The notes under the pieces: generated by a model
What the model saw: only the letters and a program-made list of their open reading frames with translations
Database searches by the model: none
Told to the model about the DNA's origin: nothing
Source: Christensenella sp. UBA4263
Lineage (GTDB): Bacteria > Bacillota > Clostridia > Christensenellales > Aristaeellaceae
DNA: 60,572 bases
Assembly: GCA_002395225.1 (NCBI GenBank)
Contig: DGWH01000124.1
Span: 7,971-68,542 of the forward strand
Direction: 5' to 3'
Translations under genes and position numbers: made by a program
Shown: positions 34,991-44,891 of the stretch, in pieces
How positions within the stretch are numbered: position 1 is the stretch's first letter
Layout of the letters: every line of letters starts with the position of its first letter

Positions 34991-36007
34991 ATGGTCAAGT
35001 ACATTTTGAAGCGCACCGGACAATCCATACTGACAATTCTGCTGGTCGTCAGTATTGTTTTCCTGCTCATGCGCCTGATGCCTTCCGACTACTTTTTCAC
35101 GGAGGATGAACTGATCAAATTTACGGAAGAGCAGAAAGAGGATAAGCTCCGCCGGCTCGGACTGCTGGATCCGCCGCTGGTGCAGCTGGGAAATTTCTAT
35201 ATGAACCTGATCAAGGTTGAACAGGTGAATGATGCGGGAAAGGTTGTGACCGACGGGACCGGCCATCTTCGTGTCAGCCTGAATCTGGGGGAGAGCATGC
35301 GGCTTGAAAAAGGCCAGCCGGTCACAAAGGTTATCGCCCAGAAAATGGGCATCTCCATGAACATCGGTCTGATTTCCCTGGCAATCTCACTGGTTCTGGG
35401 CGTTGTGCTGGGCGTTCTGCAGGCCAACTTCAAGGATGGTCTGATCGACCAGATCGGAACGGCCTATACGGTTATCGTCAATGCGGTGCCGCATCTGGTC
35501 ATTTACACCGTGATCATGATTGCCGGCGCGTCCTGGTTCAAGCTGCCCATGCGGTACAGCGGACGGATGAATACCGAGCTTTCCATGGTTCTGCCGATCA
35601 TCTGTCTGTCGGTCGGGTCCACTGCCGGTTATATGCTCTGGACCCGGCGTTACATGGTGGATGAGCTGAACAAGGACTACATTCGCCTGGCGAAACTGAA
35701 GGGACTGAGCAACACCCAGGTGATGTTCCGTCATGTGCTCCGGAATGCCTTTGTACCGCTGGCACAGTACCTGCCGTATTCCATCCTCCTGACCGTAGGC
35801 GGATCGCTGCTGGTGGAGACGTTCTTCTCTGTTCCCGGAATGGGTCCTGAGCTGACCAAGGCCATCAGCCGTTACGATCTGAACCTGGTCCAGGGAATTG
35901 TGCTTCTGTATGCAACCATGGGAATTATCGGCGTATTTCTTGGTGATATTCTGATGACCCTGATTGATCCGAGAATCAAACTGACCGGGAAAGGGGATGT
36001 CCGCTGA
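34991..36007 (+). CDS. Opp-type ABC permease, OppB/DppB family
   Basis: A 338-residue membrane permease. It starts with the typical family helix (YILKRTGQSILTILLVVSIV), has about six membrane segments, and a C-terminal binding-protein-dependent loop (YIRLAKLKGLSNTQVMF). GAAGGGGATGAGAG precedes the ATG. Its stop overlaps the OppC start by one base, so translation is coupled. Confidence 0.95.
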   Translation: MVKYILKRTGQSILTILLVVSIVFLLMRLMPSDYFFTEDELIKFTEEQKEDKLRRLGLLDPPLVQLGNFYMNLIKVEQVNDAGKVVTDGTGHLRVSLNLGESMRLEKGQPVTKVIAQKMGISMNIGLISLAISLVLGVVLGVLQANFKDGLIDQIGTAYTVIVNAVPHLVIYTVIMIAGASWFKLPMRYSGRMNTELSMVLPIICLSVGSTAGYMLWTRRYMVDELNKDYIRLAKLKGLSNTQVMFRHVLRNAFVPLAQYLPYSILLTVGGSLLVETFFSVPGMGPELTKAISRYDLNLVQGIVLLYATMGIIGVFLGDILMTLIDPRIKLTGKGDVR

Positions 36008-37059
36008 TGCCGAACAATGACAGACAGAAAACCGTGCAGGAAATGGAAGCACCGGTGGTAAATCTGACCGTCGACGAAAAGTCGATTGATACGAATCCGA
36101 AAAAGGAGCGCCCGATGGGACGGGAGTATCCGCATGCCCGGCGCGACATGCCCGAAAAGCAGCTGTTCGAGTTTGCCGAATATCATGCACAGGATGCGGA
36201 GCGGACCGGATATTCAAACTACTCTTACTGGAAATCCGTATGGGCAAACTTTATCAAGAACAAACCGGCGGTCATCATGACCATCGTGTTCCTGGCCCTG
36301 TTTATCTTCACTTTTGTGGCCAGCGCCATCGGCAAGTATGATATCAACATGAAGCCGGACCCGATTAACCGTGCCTATCTGCCGCCCAGCGCGGAGTACT
36401 GGTTCGGAACCGACGGAATCGGCCGTGACTACTGGGCGCAGGTCTGGTATGCCACCCGTGCCTCAATCCTCCTGGCCGTGCTGGTTTCCCTGGGACAGAT
36501 TGCCGTCGGCGTGGTCATCGGCCTGATCTGGGGCTATGTCCGGAAGCTGGACCGGTTCTTCACGGAGCTGTACAACCTGATTGACAATATCCCGACCATT
36601 ATCTATATGACCCTGATTGCCCTGATGATCGGCAAGAGCCTCCTGACCATGGGCATCGCCATGATTGCCTTCGGCTGGCTGGCCACGGCCCGGAATGTCC
36701 GGAATCTGGTGTTCATGTACCGCGACCGGGAATACAACCTGGCCAGCCGGTGTCTGGGAACCAAACTGAGCCGGATTCTGTTCCGCAACATCTTCCCGTA
36801 CCTCATCAGCGTCATCATCCTGCGCATGGCCCTGGCCATTCCGGGAACCATCGCCTATGAGACGACGCTGACTTATCTGGGCCTCATGGACATTACCAAG
36901 CCGTCTCTAGGAATGCTGCTCAGCTCGGCCAGAGCCATCTTCCCCCGGGCCAGCTATACGCTTCTGTTCCCGGCCATTATCGTCAGCATCATTACCATCA
37001 CATTCTATCTGGTGGGCAATGCCTTCTCGGATGCCTGTGATCCGCGAAATCATGTGTAA
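36007..37059 (+). CDS. Opp-type ABC permease, OppC/DppC family
   Basis: A 350-residue permease with a long hydrophilic N-terminal tail of about 85 residues before the first helix (AVIMTIVFLALFIFTFVAS). FGTDGIGRDYWAQVWYATRAS is the family signature after that helix, and the EAA-like loop is YNLASRCLGTKLSRIL. It pairs with the OppB protein encoded just upstream. Confidence 0.95.
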   Translation: MPNNDRQKTVQEMEAPVVNLTVDEKSIDTNPKKERPMGREYPHARRDMPEKQLFEFAEYHAQDAERTGYSNYSYWKSVWANFIKNKPAVIMTIVFLALFIFTFVASAIGKYDINMKPDPINRAYLPPSAEYWFGTDGIGRDYWAQVWYATRASILLAVLVSLGQIAVGVVIGLIWGYVRKLDRFFTELYNLIDNIPTIIYMTLIALMIGKSLLTMGIAMIAFGWLATARNVRNLVFMYRDREYNLASRCLGTKLSRILFRNIFPYLISVIILRMALAIPGTIAYETTLTYLGLMDITKPSLGMLLSSARAIFPRASYTLLFPAIIVSIITITFYLVGNAFSDACDPRNHV

Positions 37060-37073
37060 AAGGAGGTTAGGGC

Positions 37074-39125
<2,052 letters not shown>

Positions 39126-39170
39126 TCCGGCAGAATCCGGAAAACAGGCATCAGCCAAATGAAAACACGA

Positions 39171-39202
39171 AAAATGGGTTGCCATGGGCAATCCATTTTT
39201 TT
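39171..39202 (+). terminator. Terminator of the Opp-type operon
   Basis: AAAATGGGTTGCC (39171-39183) pairs with GGCAATCCATTTT (39187-39199) around ATG, and a T run follows. Confidence 0.88.
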
Positions 39203-39347
39203 ATAATGGAGTCCGAATGATGCGGCCGTGGCAAATGGAATTCCGGTTATGAATGGCGAACATACCGGCCTTTTTTCTGGAACAAAGCCATTTTTGTTAT
39301 TCGGATACACAACTCATGATAGTGTTGGAAATCACGAAGAATGATAA

Positions 39348-39458
39348 GGGGAAAGAGGGAAACGGCTGCACGATGCGGAACCGGAGCAGGAACTGCTGGA
39401 CGAGGGACAGGATGTAAAGAAAATCATTGGGACCAAGGCGGGTTTGATTGTGGGGTGA
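39348..39458 (+). pseudogene. Possible 3' remnant of a decayed gene
   Basis: An open stretch of 36 codons with protein-like composition (end reads KKIIGTKAGLIVG) closes with TGA at 39456, 14 bases before a good terminator. Stops at 39342 and 39345 block it upstream and no start or ribosome binding site is seen. It looks like the tail of a lost gene; the family cannot be named. Confidence 0.35.
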
Positions 39459-39471
39459 ATTTGGCGTGATG

Positions 39472-39499
39472 GGGAGTCTGCGGGCTCCCTGCTTTTTTT
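39472..39499 (+). terminator. Orphan terminator
   Basis: GGGAGTC (39472-39478) pairs with GGCTCCC (39483-39489) around TGCG, followed by TGC and seven T. No complete gene ends here, which supports a remnant upstream. Confidence 0.7.
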
Positions 39500-39609
39500 G
39501 TGCTCCTGTTGCTTTATTCTCCATTTCTAGTCCTCTCTCTCTTTTCTGTTTCCAATGTACGGAAAAGGACGGCAAGGCGGGACAGGAGGGACTGGAAATG
39601 CTTTATTCC

Positions 39610-39638
39610 TTGACTTTAAGAGGCTCGGGGCTTAAAAT
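39610..39638 (+). promoter_or_regulatory. Promoter of the Rpn-like nuclease gene
   Basis: TTGACT (39610-39615), 17 bases, TAAAAT (39633-39638), about 60 bases before the start. Confidence 0.75.
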
Positions 39639-39701
39639 GGTAAGTAAGATGGGTGAGGTATGCAAAACCATTACAGAGCCTGCAAAAGGAGGCGATCGCG
39701 G

Positions 39702-40556
39702 ATGGCTGAAGAACACAAGACAGATTATCATGCGGGTCTTGTTGCGGCATTGAAAACGAAGTACGATGACCAGTACGACTTTATGGAAACAATCAAGGAA
39801 ATGATCCTTGGCGAAAAGCCTCCTAGATTGGATGCAGTTGTACTAAAGAAAGATCCAGAACAACATCTTGCTGACGAGATTGGCTGTTTCTTCCTTGAAC
39901 ATAATGTGTTTGAGTTTAAGGGGTATGGCGACGGTATAAGCATCAATGATGTTTACAAGATTGAAGGCTATGCACTTTTCTATATGACCATAGACAGAAA
40001 GGTGAATGAAATTCCTCTTGAAGCGGTAACGATCACAGTTTTACAGTACAGGTTTCCTAGGGATATCCTAAAGAAGTTGGAAACAAAAGGGTGTACTGTA
40101 AAGCAACGGGGCGAAGGCATTTTTGAAATTGCAGGAGGTCCGATTATCTTTCCATTCCAGATCATTGATGCTGTGATCCTTGGGGAAGAGTGGGATGTAC
40201 TAAAAGTGCTGGTGCCGGGCGCGACAGAAGAGCAAATCATCAAGATTCAGGAAGAGTACGATCAAGCTGAAGATGATTTGCTTAAGCAACATTTAGCCGA
40301 TGTTCTTAAGACGGCGTATGAAAGCAATGAAGCCCTTTTTGAGAAGATGAAGGAGGAAGGCAGAATGGGCGAAAAGTTTGATCAAATCTTTGAAAAGCAG
40401 ATCCAGGAAGTCGCTGACAAGGAGAAAGAGAAGACCATTGAAAATATGCTGAAGGATAATGTAAAAGCGGCATCCATTACAAAATGGACAGGAGCTTCTC
40501 TTGAAAAGATTGCGGAAGTAGCTACAAGGTTAGGTATGAGCACAATCACGCTTTGA
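39702..40556 (+). CDS. Rpn-like PD-(D/E)XK nuclease-family protein
   Basis: A 284-residue protein resembling the recombination-promoting nuclease (Rpn/transposase_31) group of clostridia. The PD-(D/E)XK core is PPRLDAVVLKK (Asp44) and FEFKGYGD (Glu71, Lys73), with INDVYKIEGYALFY after it. The last 100 residues are charged and helical, ending in a hydrophobic patch with AASITKWTGASLEKIAEVA, typical of this group. ATG 39702 has AAAAGGAGG about nine bases upstream. Codon use is AT-richer than in the glycosidases around it, so it is a likely mobile insertion. Function unproven; DNA cleavage is expected. Confidence 0.8.
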   Translation: MAEEHKTDYHAGLVAALKTKYDDQYDFMETIKEMILGEKPPRLDAVVLKKDPEQHLADEIGCFFLEHNVFEFKGYGDGISINDVYKIEGYALFYMTIDRKVNEIPLEAVTITVLQYRFPRDILKKLETKGCTVKQRGEGIFEIAGGPIIFPFQIIDAVILGEEWDVLKVLVPGATEEQIIKIQEEYDQAEDDLLKQHLADVLKTAYESNEALFEKMKEEGRMGEKFDQIFEKQIQEVADKEKEKTIENMLKDNVKAASITKWTGASLEKIAEVATRLGMSTITL

Positions 40557-40697
40557 TGTGGAAAACGAAAAGAATCCAGAAGTCTTTTGCCCACTCCTAC
40601 CAGTTCCTTCCTCGTTTCTTCTATACGTTTAGATGTTCCCGACATCCCCTTTGCAGAGCTAATATGTGCACAACAAAAAGCAAAGGAGACACACCCC

Positions 40698-40898
40698 ATG
40701 ATCAGCGAAAAGACGAAGAAGAACCTCGAAACCCGGTACAACTGCCACATCAGCATCAACTACCTCTGCGGCACCTACGACGTTTTCAGCTTGGACGGAT
40801 GCCACTGGGATTGGGCGCGTATCTACCGCGGACTGGTGAGCATGCTGGCCGAGGACAAGGACAGCCTGAAGAGAATCGCGGACAGGAGAAGAAGATGA
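40698..40898 (+). CDS. Hypothetical small protein, 66 residues
   Basis: A short basic protein with MISEKTKKNLETRYN, then an aromatic middle (CHISINYLCGTYDVFSLDG, HWDWARIYRGL) and a charged end. AAAGGAGA stands before the ATG, and a terminator overlaps the stop. Family not recognised. The composition is GC-richer than the nuclease gene upstream, which argues for a separate origin. Confidence 0.5.
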   Translation: MISEKTKKNLETRYNCHISINYLCGTYDVFSLDGCHWDWARIYRGLVSMLAEDKDSLKRIADRRRR

Positions 40899-40918
40899 GG
40901 GCTGCGGCCCTCTTTTTT
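40897..40918 (+). terminator. Terminator overlapping the stop of the small gene
   Basis: GAGGGC (40897-40902) pairs with GCCCTC (40907-40912) around TGCG, followed by six T. Confidence 0.85.
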
Positions 40919-40953
40919 GTTGATATGTGCGTTTTTCAGAGGTAGTGTTGTAG

Positions 40954-41091
40954 ATGGAGGTTAGAGATGGAACTGGCAATGATGTCAGGGTTAGGCGGCT
41001 GATGTCGGAGGAGGAACGGAAAGAATGCCGGGAGTGTGTGCTTCCGAGGTGGGAAGAAGTCCTCATCTATTTGGTTACGGCATATATTTGA
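40954..41091 (+). CDS. Possible 45-residue protein
   Basis: A short frame, with GAGGT about ten bases before its ATG, encodes a charged peptide with RKECRECVLPRWEEV. There is no recognisable family, and a second ATG is at codon 17. It may be a fragment; support is only the ribosome binding site and the open frame. Confidence 0.25.
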   Translation: MEVRDGTGNDVRVRRLMSEEERKECRECVLPRWEEVLIYLVTAYI

Positions 41092-41123
41092 GAAGGGCTG
41101 AAAGATCTGATAATTGTTTGAAC

Positions 41124-41152
41124 TTGCAGTTTTTCAAAAACTGGGGTACACT
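41124..41152 (+). promoter_or_regulatory. Promoter of the arabinofuranosidase operon
   Basis: TTGCAG (41124-41129), 17 bases, TACACT (41147-41152). The spacer holds a palindrome (41127-41143). Confidence 0.65.
41127..41143. promoter_or_regulatory. 17-base palindromic operator candidate
   Basis: CAGTTTTTCAAAAACTG is a perfect palindrome around a central C, placed wholly between the -35 and -10 hexamers. A repressor bound here would block polymerase. Its core resembles TTTTTCGAAAAA at 22014 in the sugar-importer leader. Confidence 0.6.
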
Positions 41153-41204
41153 TTAGTAGCCAGCCGAGCACTGTGCGGCGGGTAAAGTAGACTGGAGTGT
41201 GAAA

Positions 41205-43013
41205 ATGACAGCATTAAAATCGGTCGGGTATCAGGGAGTACGGCTTCTTGAGGGCCCTTTTAAGACACAGAGAGATAAGTGTATTGAACAGATTCTGCTG
41301 CATCCGTCCGTTGGGGAGATCATCAATGGCGTGATGGCGAGGAAAACGAAGACGGAGAAGCTTTCCTGCAGCGGGAAAGTGGGAGCCGGTGTTTTTCTGA
41401 GCGCCTATATCAGGCTCTATCTGAGCACAGAGGACGAGAGACTGCAGGAGAAAAGCCTGGCGCTGTACAATGCCTGGACCGCCTGTGTACAGGACGATTC
41501 AGATTGTCTTGACTGTGATGTGTACGAATATGGAACGCTCATGGAAGGCCTGATGGATGTCTCCGAATATATGGGAATTCCGGATGCAAAAACCTATATG
41601 CGTCTGCTGACGGAGCATGCCGTGAGAAACCTGGATCCGGAAAATTACCGCAGCGAAAAGGCGAAAGCGGAAAGCAGCAGTTCGGTTCTTCCGGGAATTC
41701 TGTACCGTGCTTACGAGATGGCCGGGGATGGGATCTTCCGCGAACTGGCTGAGAAATGGGCAGATCCGCAGTGGGATGCGGAAAAATCCGGGGAGGACCA
41801 TTCCCTGCATCATGCCCGCAGCTATATGGAAGAACTGACAAGTCTGGCTGTTTCAAGCCGGATCAGGCGCAATCCGCATGAACTCAGAATGGCGCGCAGC
41901 GAATATGATGCGGTGTTTGAATCAAATACCTATGCCACGGGCGGATATGGACCGGCGGAAACGCTTCTGCGGGACAACACGGGATATCTGGGGGATGCGC
42001 TGCTTTCTACCTGGGATCCCCGGTTCAAAGACGGCCGCGGAACGCTTAACCGGAATTATGCCGGCCGTCTGGCGATACGGAGTGATGCCCATGGAAACTG
42101 TGAAATCAGCGGATGCACGCAGGCCGTACTGAAACTCAGCCATGAGCTGATGGAACTGACCGGAGATCCGGAATACGGCATATGGGTGGAACGGCTCCTG
42201 ATCAACGGACTGCTGGCGCAGCCCGGTCTGACGGAGGACGGGAAAACCATGGCTCATGCCGACTACTTTGTGGACGGCGCACTGAAGACACGGGAGAGGC
42301 GGCAGCTTGGCCGTCTGGGGGAGAGTCTGGTCTGGCAGAAATGTACCGGCTCCTTCCTTCTGAACGTGGCGGAGCTCGCCAACGTCATCGCGTATCAGGA
42401 TGAACGGGGGATTTCTCTCTCGCAGCTGATTTCCTCGGAGATCTTCTTTGAACACAAGGAACAGAAGGTAAAGATCCGTGTGGAAAGCGGCTTCCCGAAC
42501 CGCTCGGAGGTGCGCTTTACGTTCCATTCGGAGGCGCCGGTGTTCCTCCGTTTCCGGGTGCGCATTCCGGACTGGGCAGACGGACTCAATACGGTTTTCC
42601 TGAACGGAGAGGCACAGAGCATCGAGTGTGCGCCCAATTACTGGATGACCATGGAACAGATGTTCCAGGAAGGGGATCAGATTCTGCTGGGGATGCCCCA
42701 GCGGCTGCGCTTCGTTCCGGTGGATGCGCAGCATCCGAACCTGGTGGCACTCAAGTACGGGGCAGAGGTGCTGACATGCAATGAAATGACTGTCCTGGTG
42801 GGCGACATGGAACACCCGGAAAACTGGATTCAGCCGGTGCCGGGCTGTCCGGATGATTTTGAAACGCTGCCCGGACATGCCGGGGTGGATGAGTCTGCCG
42901 TAAGACGCTTTTCGCCATACTGGAAAAACGGCGAGATGACCTGGTATTTCATGTATCATGAACTGTACAGGGACAAAGAGGATCTTTGCGGACACTATAC
43001 GGATGACAAATAA
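41205..43013 (+). CDS. Divergent GH127-like (DUF1680-type) protein
   Basis: The 602 residues match the fold pattern of beta-L-arabinofuranosidases of the GH127 clan: an alpha/alpha barrel with YATGGYGPAE, then CEISGCTQAVLKLSHEL (Glu300) and WVERLLINGLL, and a C-terminal beta-sandwich. The zinc-thiolate site differs. The usual ETC reads EIS, and the Cys pair is reduced to a single Cys380 followed by Thr381. The enzyme may use another mechanism, another sugar, or be inactive. There is no signal peptide. GGAG lies seven bases before ATG 41205. It is the first gene of the arabinose operon, 36 bases before GH51. Confidence 0.7.
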   Translation: MTALKSVGYQGVRLLEGPFKTQRDKCIEQILLHPSVGEIINGVMARKTKTEKLSCSGKVGAGVFLSAYIRLYLSTEDERLQEKSLALYNAWTACVQDDSDCLDCDVYEYGTLMEGLMDVSEYMGIPDAKTYMRLLTEHAVRNLDPENYRSEKAKAESSSSVLPGILYRAYEMAGDGIFRELAEKWADPQWDAEKSGEDHSLHHARSYMEELTSLAVSSRIRRNPHELRMARSEYDAVFESNTYATGGYGPAETLLRDNTGYLGDALLSTWDPRFKDGRGTLNRNYAGRLAIRSDAHGNCEISGCTQAVLKLSHELMELTGDPEYGIWVERLLINGLLAQPGLTEDGKTMAHADYFVDGALKTRERRQLGRLGESLVWQKCTGSFLLNVAELANVIAYQDERGISLSQLISSEIFFEHKEQKVKIRVESGFPNRSEVRFTFHSEAPVFLRFRVRIPDWADGLNTVFLNGEAQSIECAPNYWMTMEQMFQEGDQILLGMPQRLRFVPVDAQHPNLVALKYGAEVLTCNEMTVLVGDMEHPENWIQPVPGCPDDFETLPGHAGVDESAVRRFSPYWKNGEMTWYFMYHELYRDKEDLCGHYTDDK

Positions 43014-43049
43014 CACGGGTTCCGACAGGAACCGGGAAGGGACAGGACC

Positions 43050-44513
43050 ATGACAAAGATTTCAGTCAATCCGGATCGCCGGATGGGCCATATCAGCCGA
43101 AACATTTACGGACATTTCTCCGAGCATCTGGGAAGATGCATTTATGGCGGAATTTATGTTGGTGAGGACAGTGCCATTCCCAACGAGAAAGGGATGCGCC
43201 GGGACGTGGTGGAAGCGCTTCGGGGCATCCGGATTCCGGTTCTTCGCTGGCCGGGCGGCTGCTTTGCGGATGAATACCACTGGCAGGACGGCATCGGGCC
43301 GAAAGAAAGCCGCAGGCGGATGGTGAATACCAACTGGGGATATGTGGTTGAGGACAATTCCTTTGGCACGCATGAATTCCTTGAACTGTGCCGGCAGCTG
43401 GGCTGTGAGCCGTACATCAATGCGAATGTGGGCTCGGGAACCGTTCGGGAAATGGCCGAATGGGTGGAGTATCTGAACAGCGAAGGGGATTCCTCCGTAG
43501 TCAGGACCCGCTGGGCCAACGGACGGAAAGAACCTTTTGGCGTTCGCTTCTGGGGCGTCGGAAATGAGAGCTGGGGCTGCGGCGGCAATATGCGGCCGGA
43601 GTATTATGCGGATGAATTCAGACGGTACCAGACCTACTGCCGTGATTACGGGGAATACAAACTGTTCCGGATTGCCTGCGGTCCCAACACGGATGACTAC
43701 CGCTGGACAGAGGTCCTGATGCAGCAGGCCGGGCGTTTTATGCATGGCCTGACGATGCACTACTACACGACCACCGGTCCCGACTGGGAGCACAAGGGAC
43801 AGGCACTGACCTTTACGGATGAGGAGTATTATGAACTCCTGAACCGTGCCGCGCGGATGGATGAGCTGGTGACCGGACACAGCCGGATCATGGACCGGTA
43901 TGACCCGGAGCACCGCGTCGGACTGATCGTCGACGAGTGGGGCACATGGCATCAGGTGGAGGCGGGGACGAACCCCGGATTCCTGTATCAGCAGAACACC
44001 ATGCGTGATGCCGTGGTTGCCGCGCTCCACCTGAACATTTTCAACCGGCACTGTGACCGCGTGATCATGGCCAACCTGGCCCAGACCGTGAACGTCCTGC
44101 AGTCCGTGATCCTGACCGAGGGCGAGAAGATGGTGCTGACCCCCACCTATCATGTCTTTGATCTCTACAAGGCGCATCAGGATGCTGAGCTGGTGGACTG
44201 CTATGTCAGTACGGACAGGATCGGCGGCCAGTGCCCGGTGGAGCGGATCAGCGCCTCTGCCTCTGTCCGGGATGGCCTGGTGACGCTGACTATGGCCAAT
44301 CTCAGCATGGATGAGGAGGAGGAAATCACGCTGACCCTGCCCGGCACGGGCAAGGCCGTTGCGCGCATCCTGACCGGGGACGCGCGGGCCTATAATGACT
44401 TTGATCACGCACCGCTTCAGGTGACGGCGTTCACGGATCTGACCACGGACAACGATGTGATCCGTCTGCGGATGCCCCGCTGCAGCGTGGTGGAACTGAG
44501 CCGGCATGCCTGA
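43050..44513 (+). CDS. Alpha-L-arabinofuranosidase, GH51
   Basis: It releases arabinose from arabinan and arabinoxylan oligosaccharides in the cytoplasm. The 487 residues start with ISRNIYGHFSEHLG, contain RWPGGCFADEYHW, acid/base Glu173 in WGVGNESWG and nucleophile Glu296 in IVDEWGTWH. Positions agree with the Geobacillus enzyme (175 and 294). A C-terminal beta-sandwich is present. GGGAAGGGAC precedes the ATG. Its last eight bases overlap the next gene. Confidence 0.96.
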   Translation: MTKISVNPDRRMGHISRNIYGHFSEHLGRCIYGGIYVGEDSAIPNEKGMRRDVVEALRGIRIPVLRWPGGCFADEYHWQDGIGPKESRRRMVNTNWGYVVEDNSFGTHEFLELCRQLGCEPYINANVGSGTVREMAEWVEYLNSEGDSSVVRTRWANGRKEPFGVRFWGVGNESWGCGGNMRPEYYADEFRRYQTYCRDYGEYKLFRIACGPNTDDYRWTEVLMQQAGRFMHGLTMHYYTTTGPDWEHKGQALTFTDEEYYELLNRAARMDELVTGHSRIMDRYDPEHRVGLIVDEWGTWHQVEAGTNPGFLYQQNTMRDAVVAALHLNIFNRHCDRVIMANLAQTVNVLQSVILTEGEKMVLTPTYHVFDLYKAHQDAELVDCYVSTDRIGGQCPVERISASASVRDGLVTLTMANLSMDEEEEITLTLPGTGKAVARILTGDARAYNDFDHAPLQVTAFTDLTTDNDVIRLRMPRCSVVELSRHA

Positions 44514-44811
44514 ACGGCCAGACGCGAACTGCCGGCAGTGCCTGCTGCGGGAAATGACGGACAAAGCCAATGCCAGGCTGGCGGAGGACCTGGAGGCATG
44601 GATTGCCTACATTCCTCTGCAGCAGCGGGCCGAACCCGCCGAGACGGAAAGGCGGCTTGTCCTTTGTCGGCGCTGTCCCTATCTTGAACGGGGCACCTGC
44701 CAGCTTTGCGGATGTTATGTGGAATACCGGGCCAGCTTCAATTTGCAGGACTGTCCGGATCTTCCGTCGCGGTGGACACTGCCCGGGGAGAGCGCGGAGG
44801 CGCAGCACTGA
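44506..44811 (+). CDS. DUF6171-type Cys-rich small protein
   Basis: The 101 residues start with CRQCLLREM, then CRRCPYLERGTCQLCGCYVEYRAS and a final CP. The eight-Cys arrangement resembles the DUF6171 family, probably a small zinc or iron-sulfur binding protein. Its start overlaps the GH51 stop by eight bases, so translation is coupled. Nothing known ties this family to arabinose use, so the link is positional. Confidence 0.7.
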   Translation: MPERPDANCRQCLLREMTDKANARLAEDLEAWIAYIPLQQRAEPAETERRLVLCRRCPYLERGTCQLCGCYVEYRASFNLQDCPDLPSRWTLPGESAEAQH

Positions 44812-44891
44812 AAGATCCCAGAAAAACAGAAAAGCGGCCATGTGCCGCTCAGAATAAAGACGGACCAGTACCGGTCCGGGGAGGGAATAAC

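Noticed and set aside
32888..35266. Long minus-strand open frame (792 codons)
   Set aside because: Antisense shadow of the binding protein and OppB genes; composition is repetitive and unlike a protein family.
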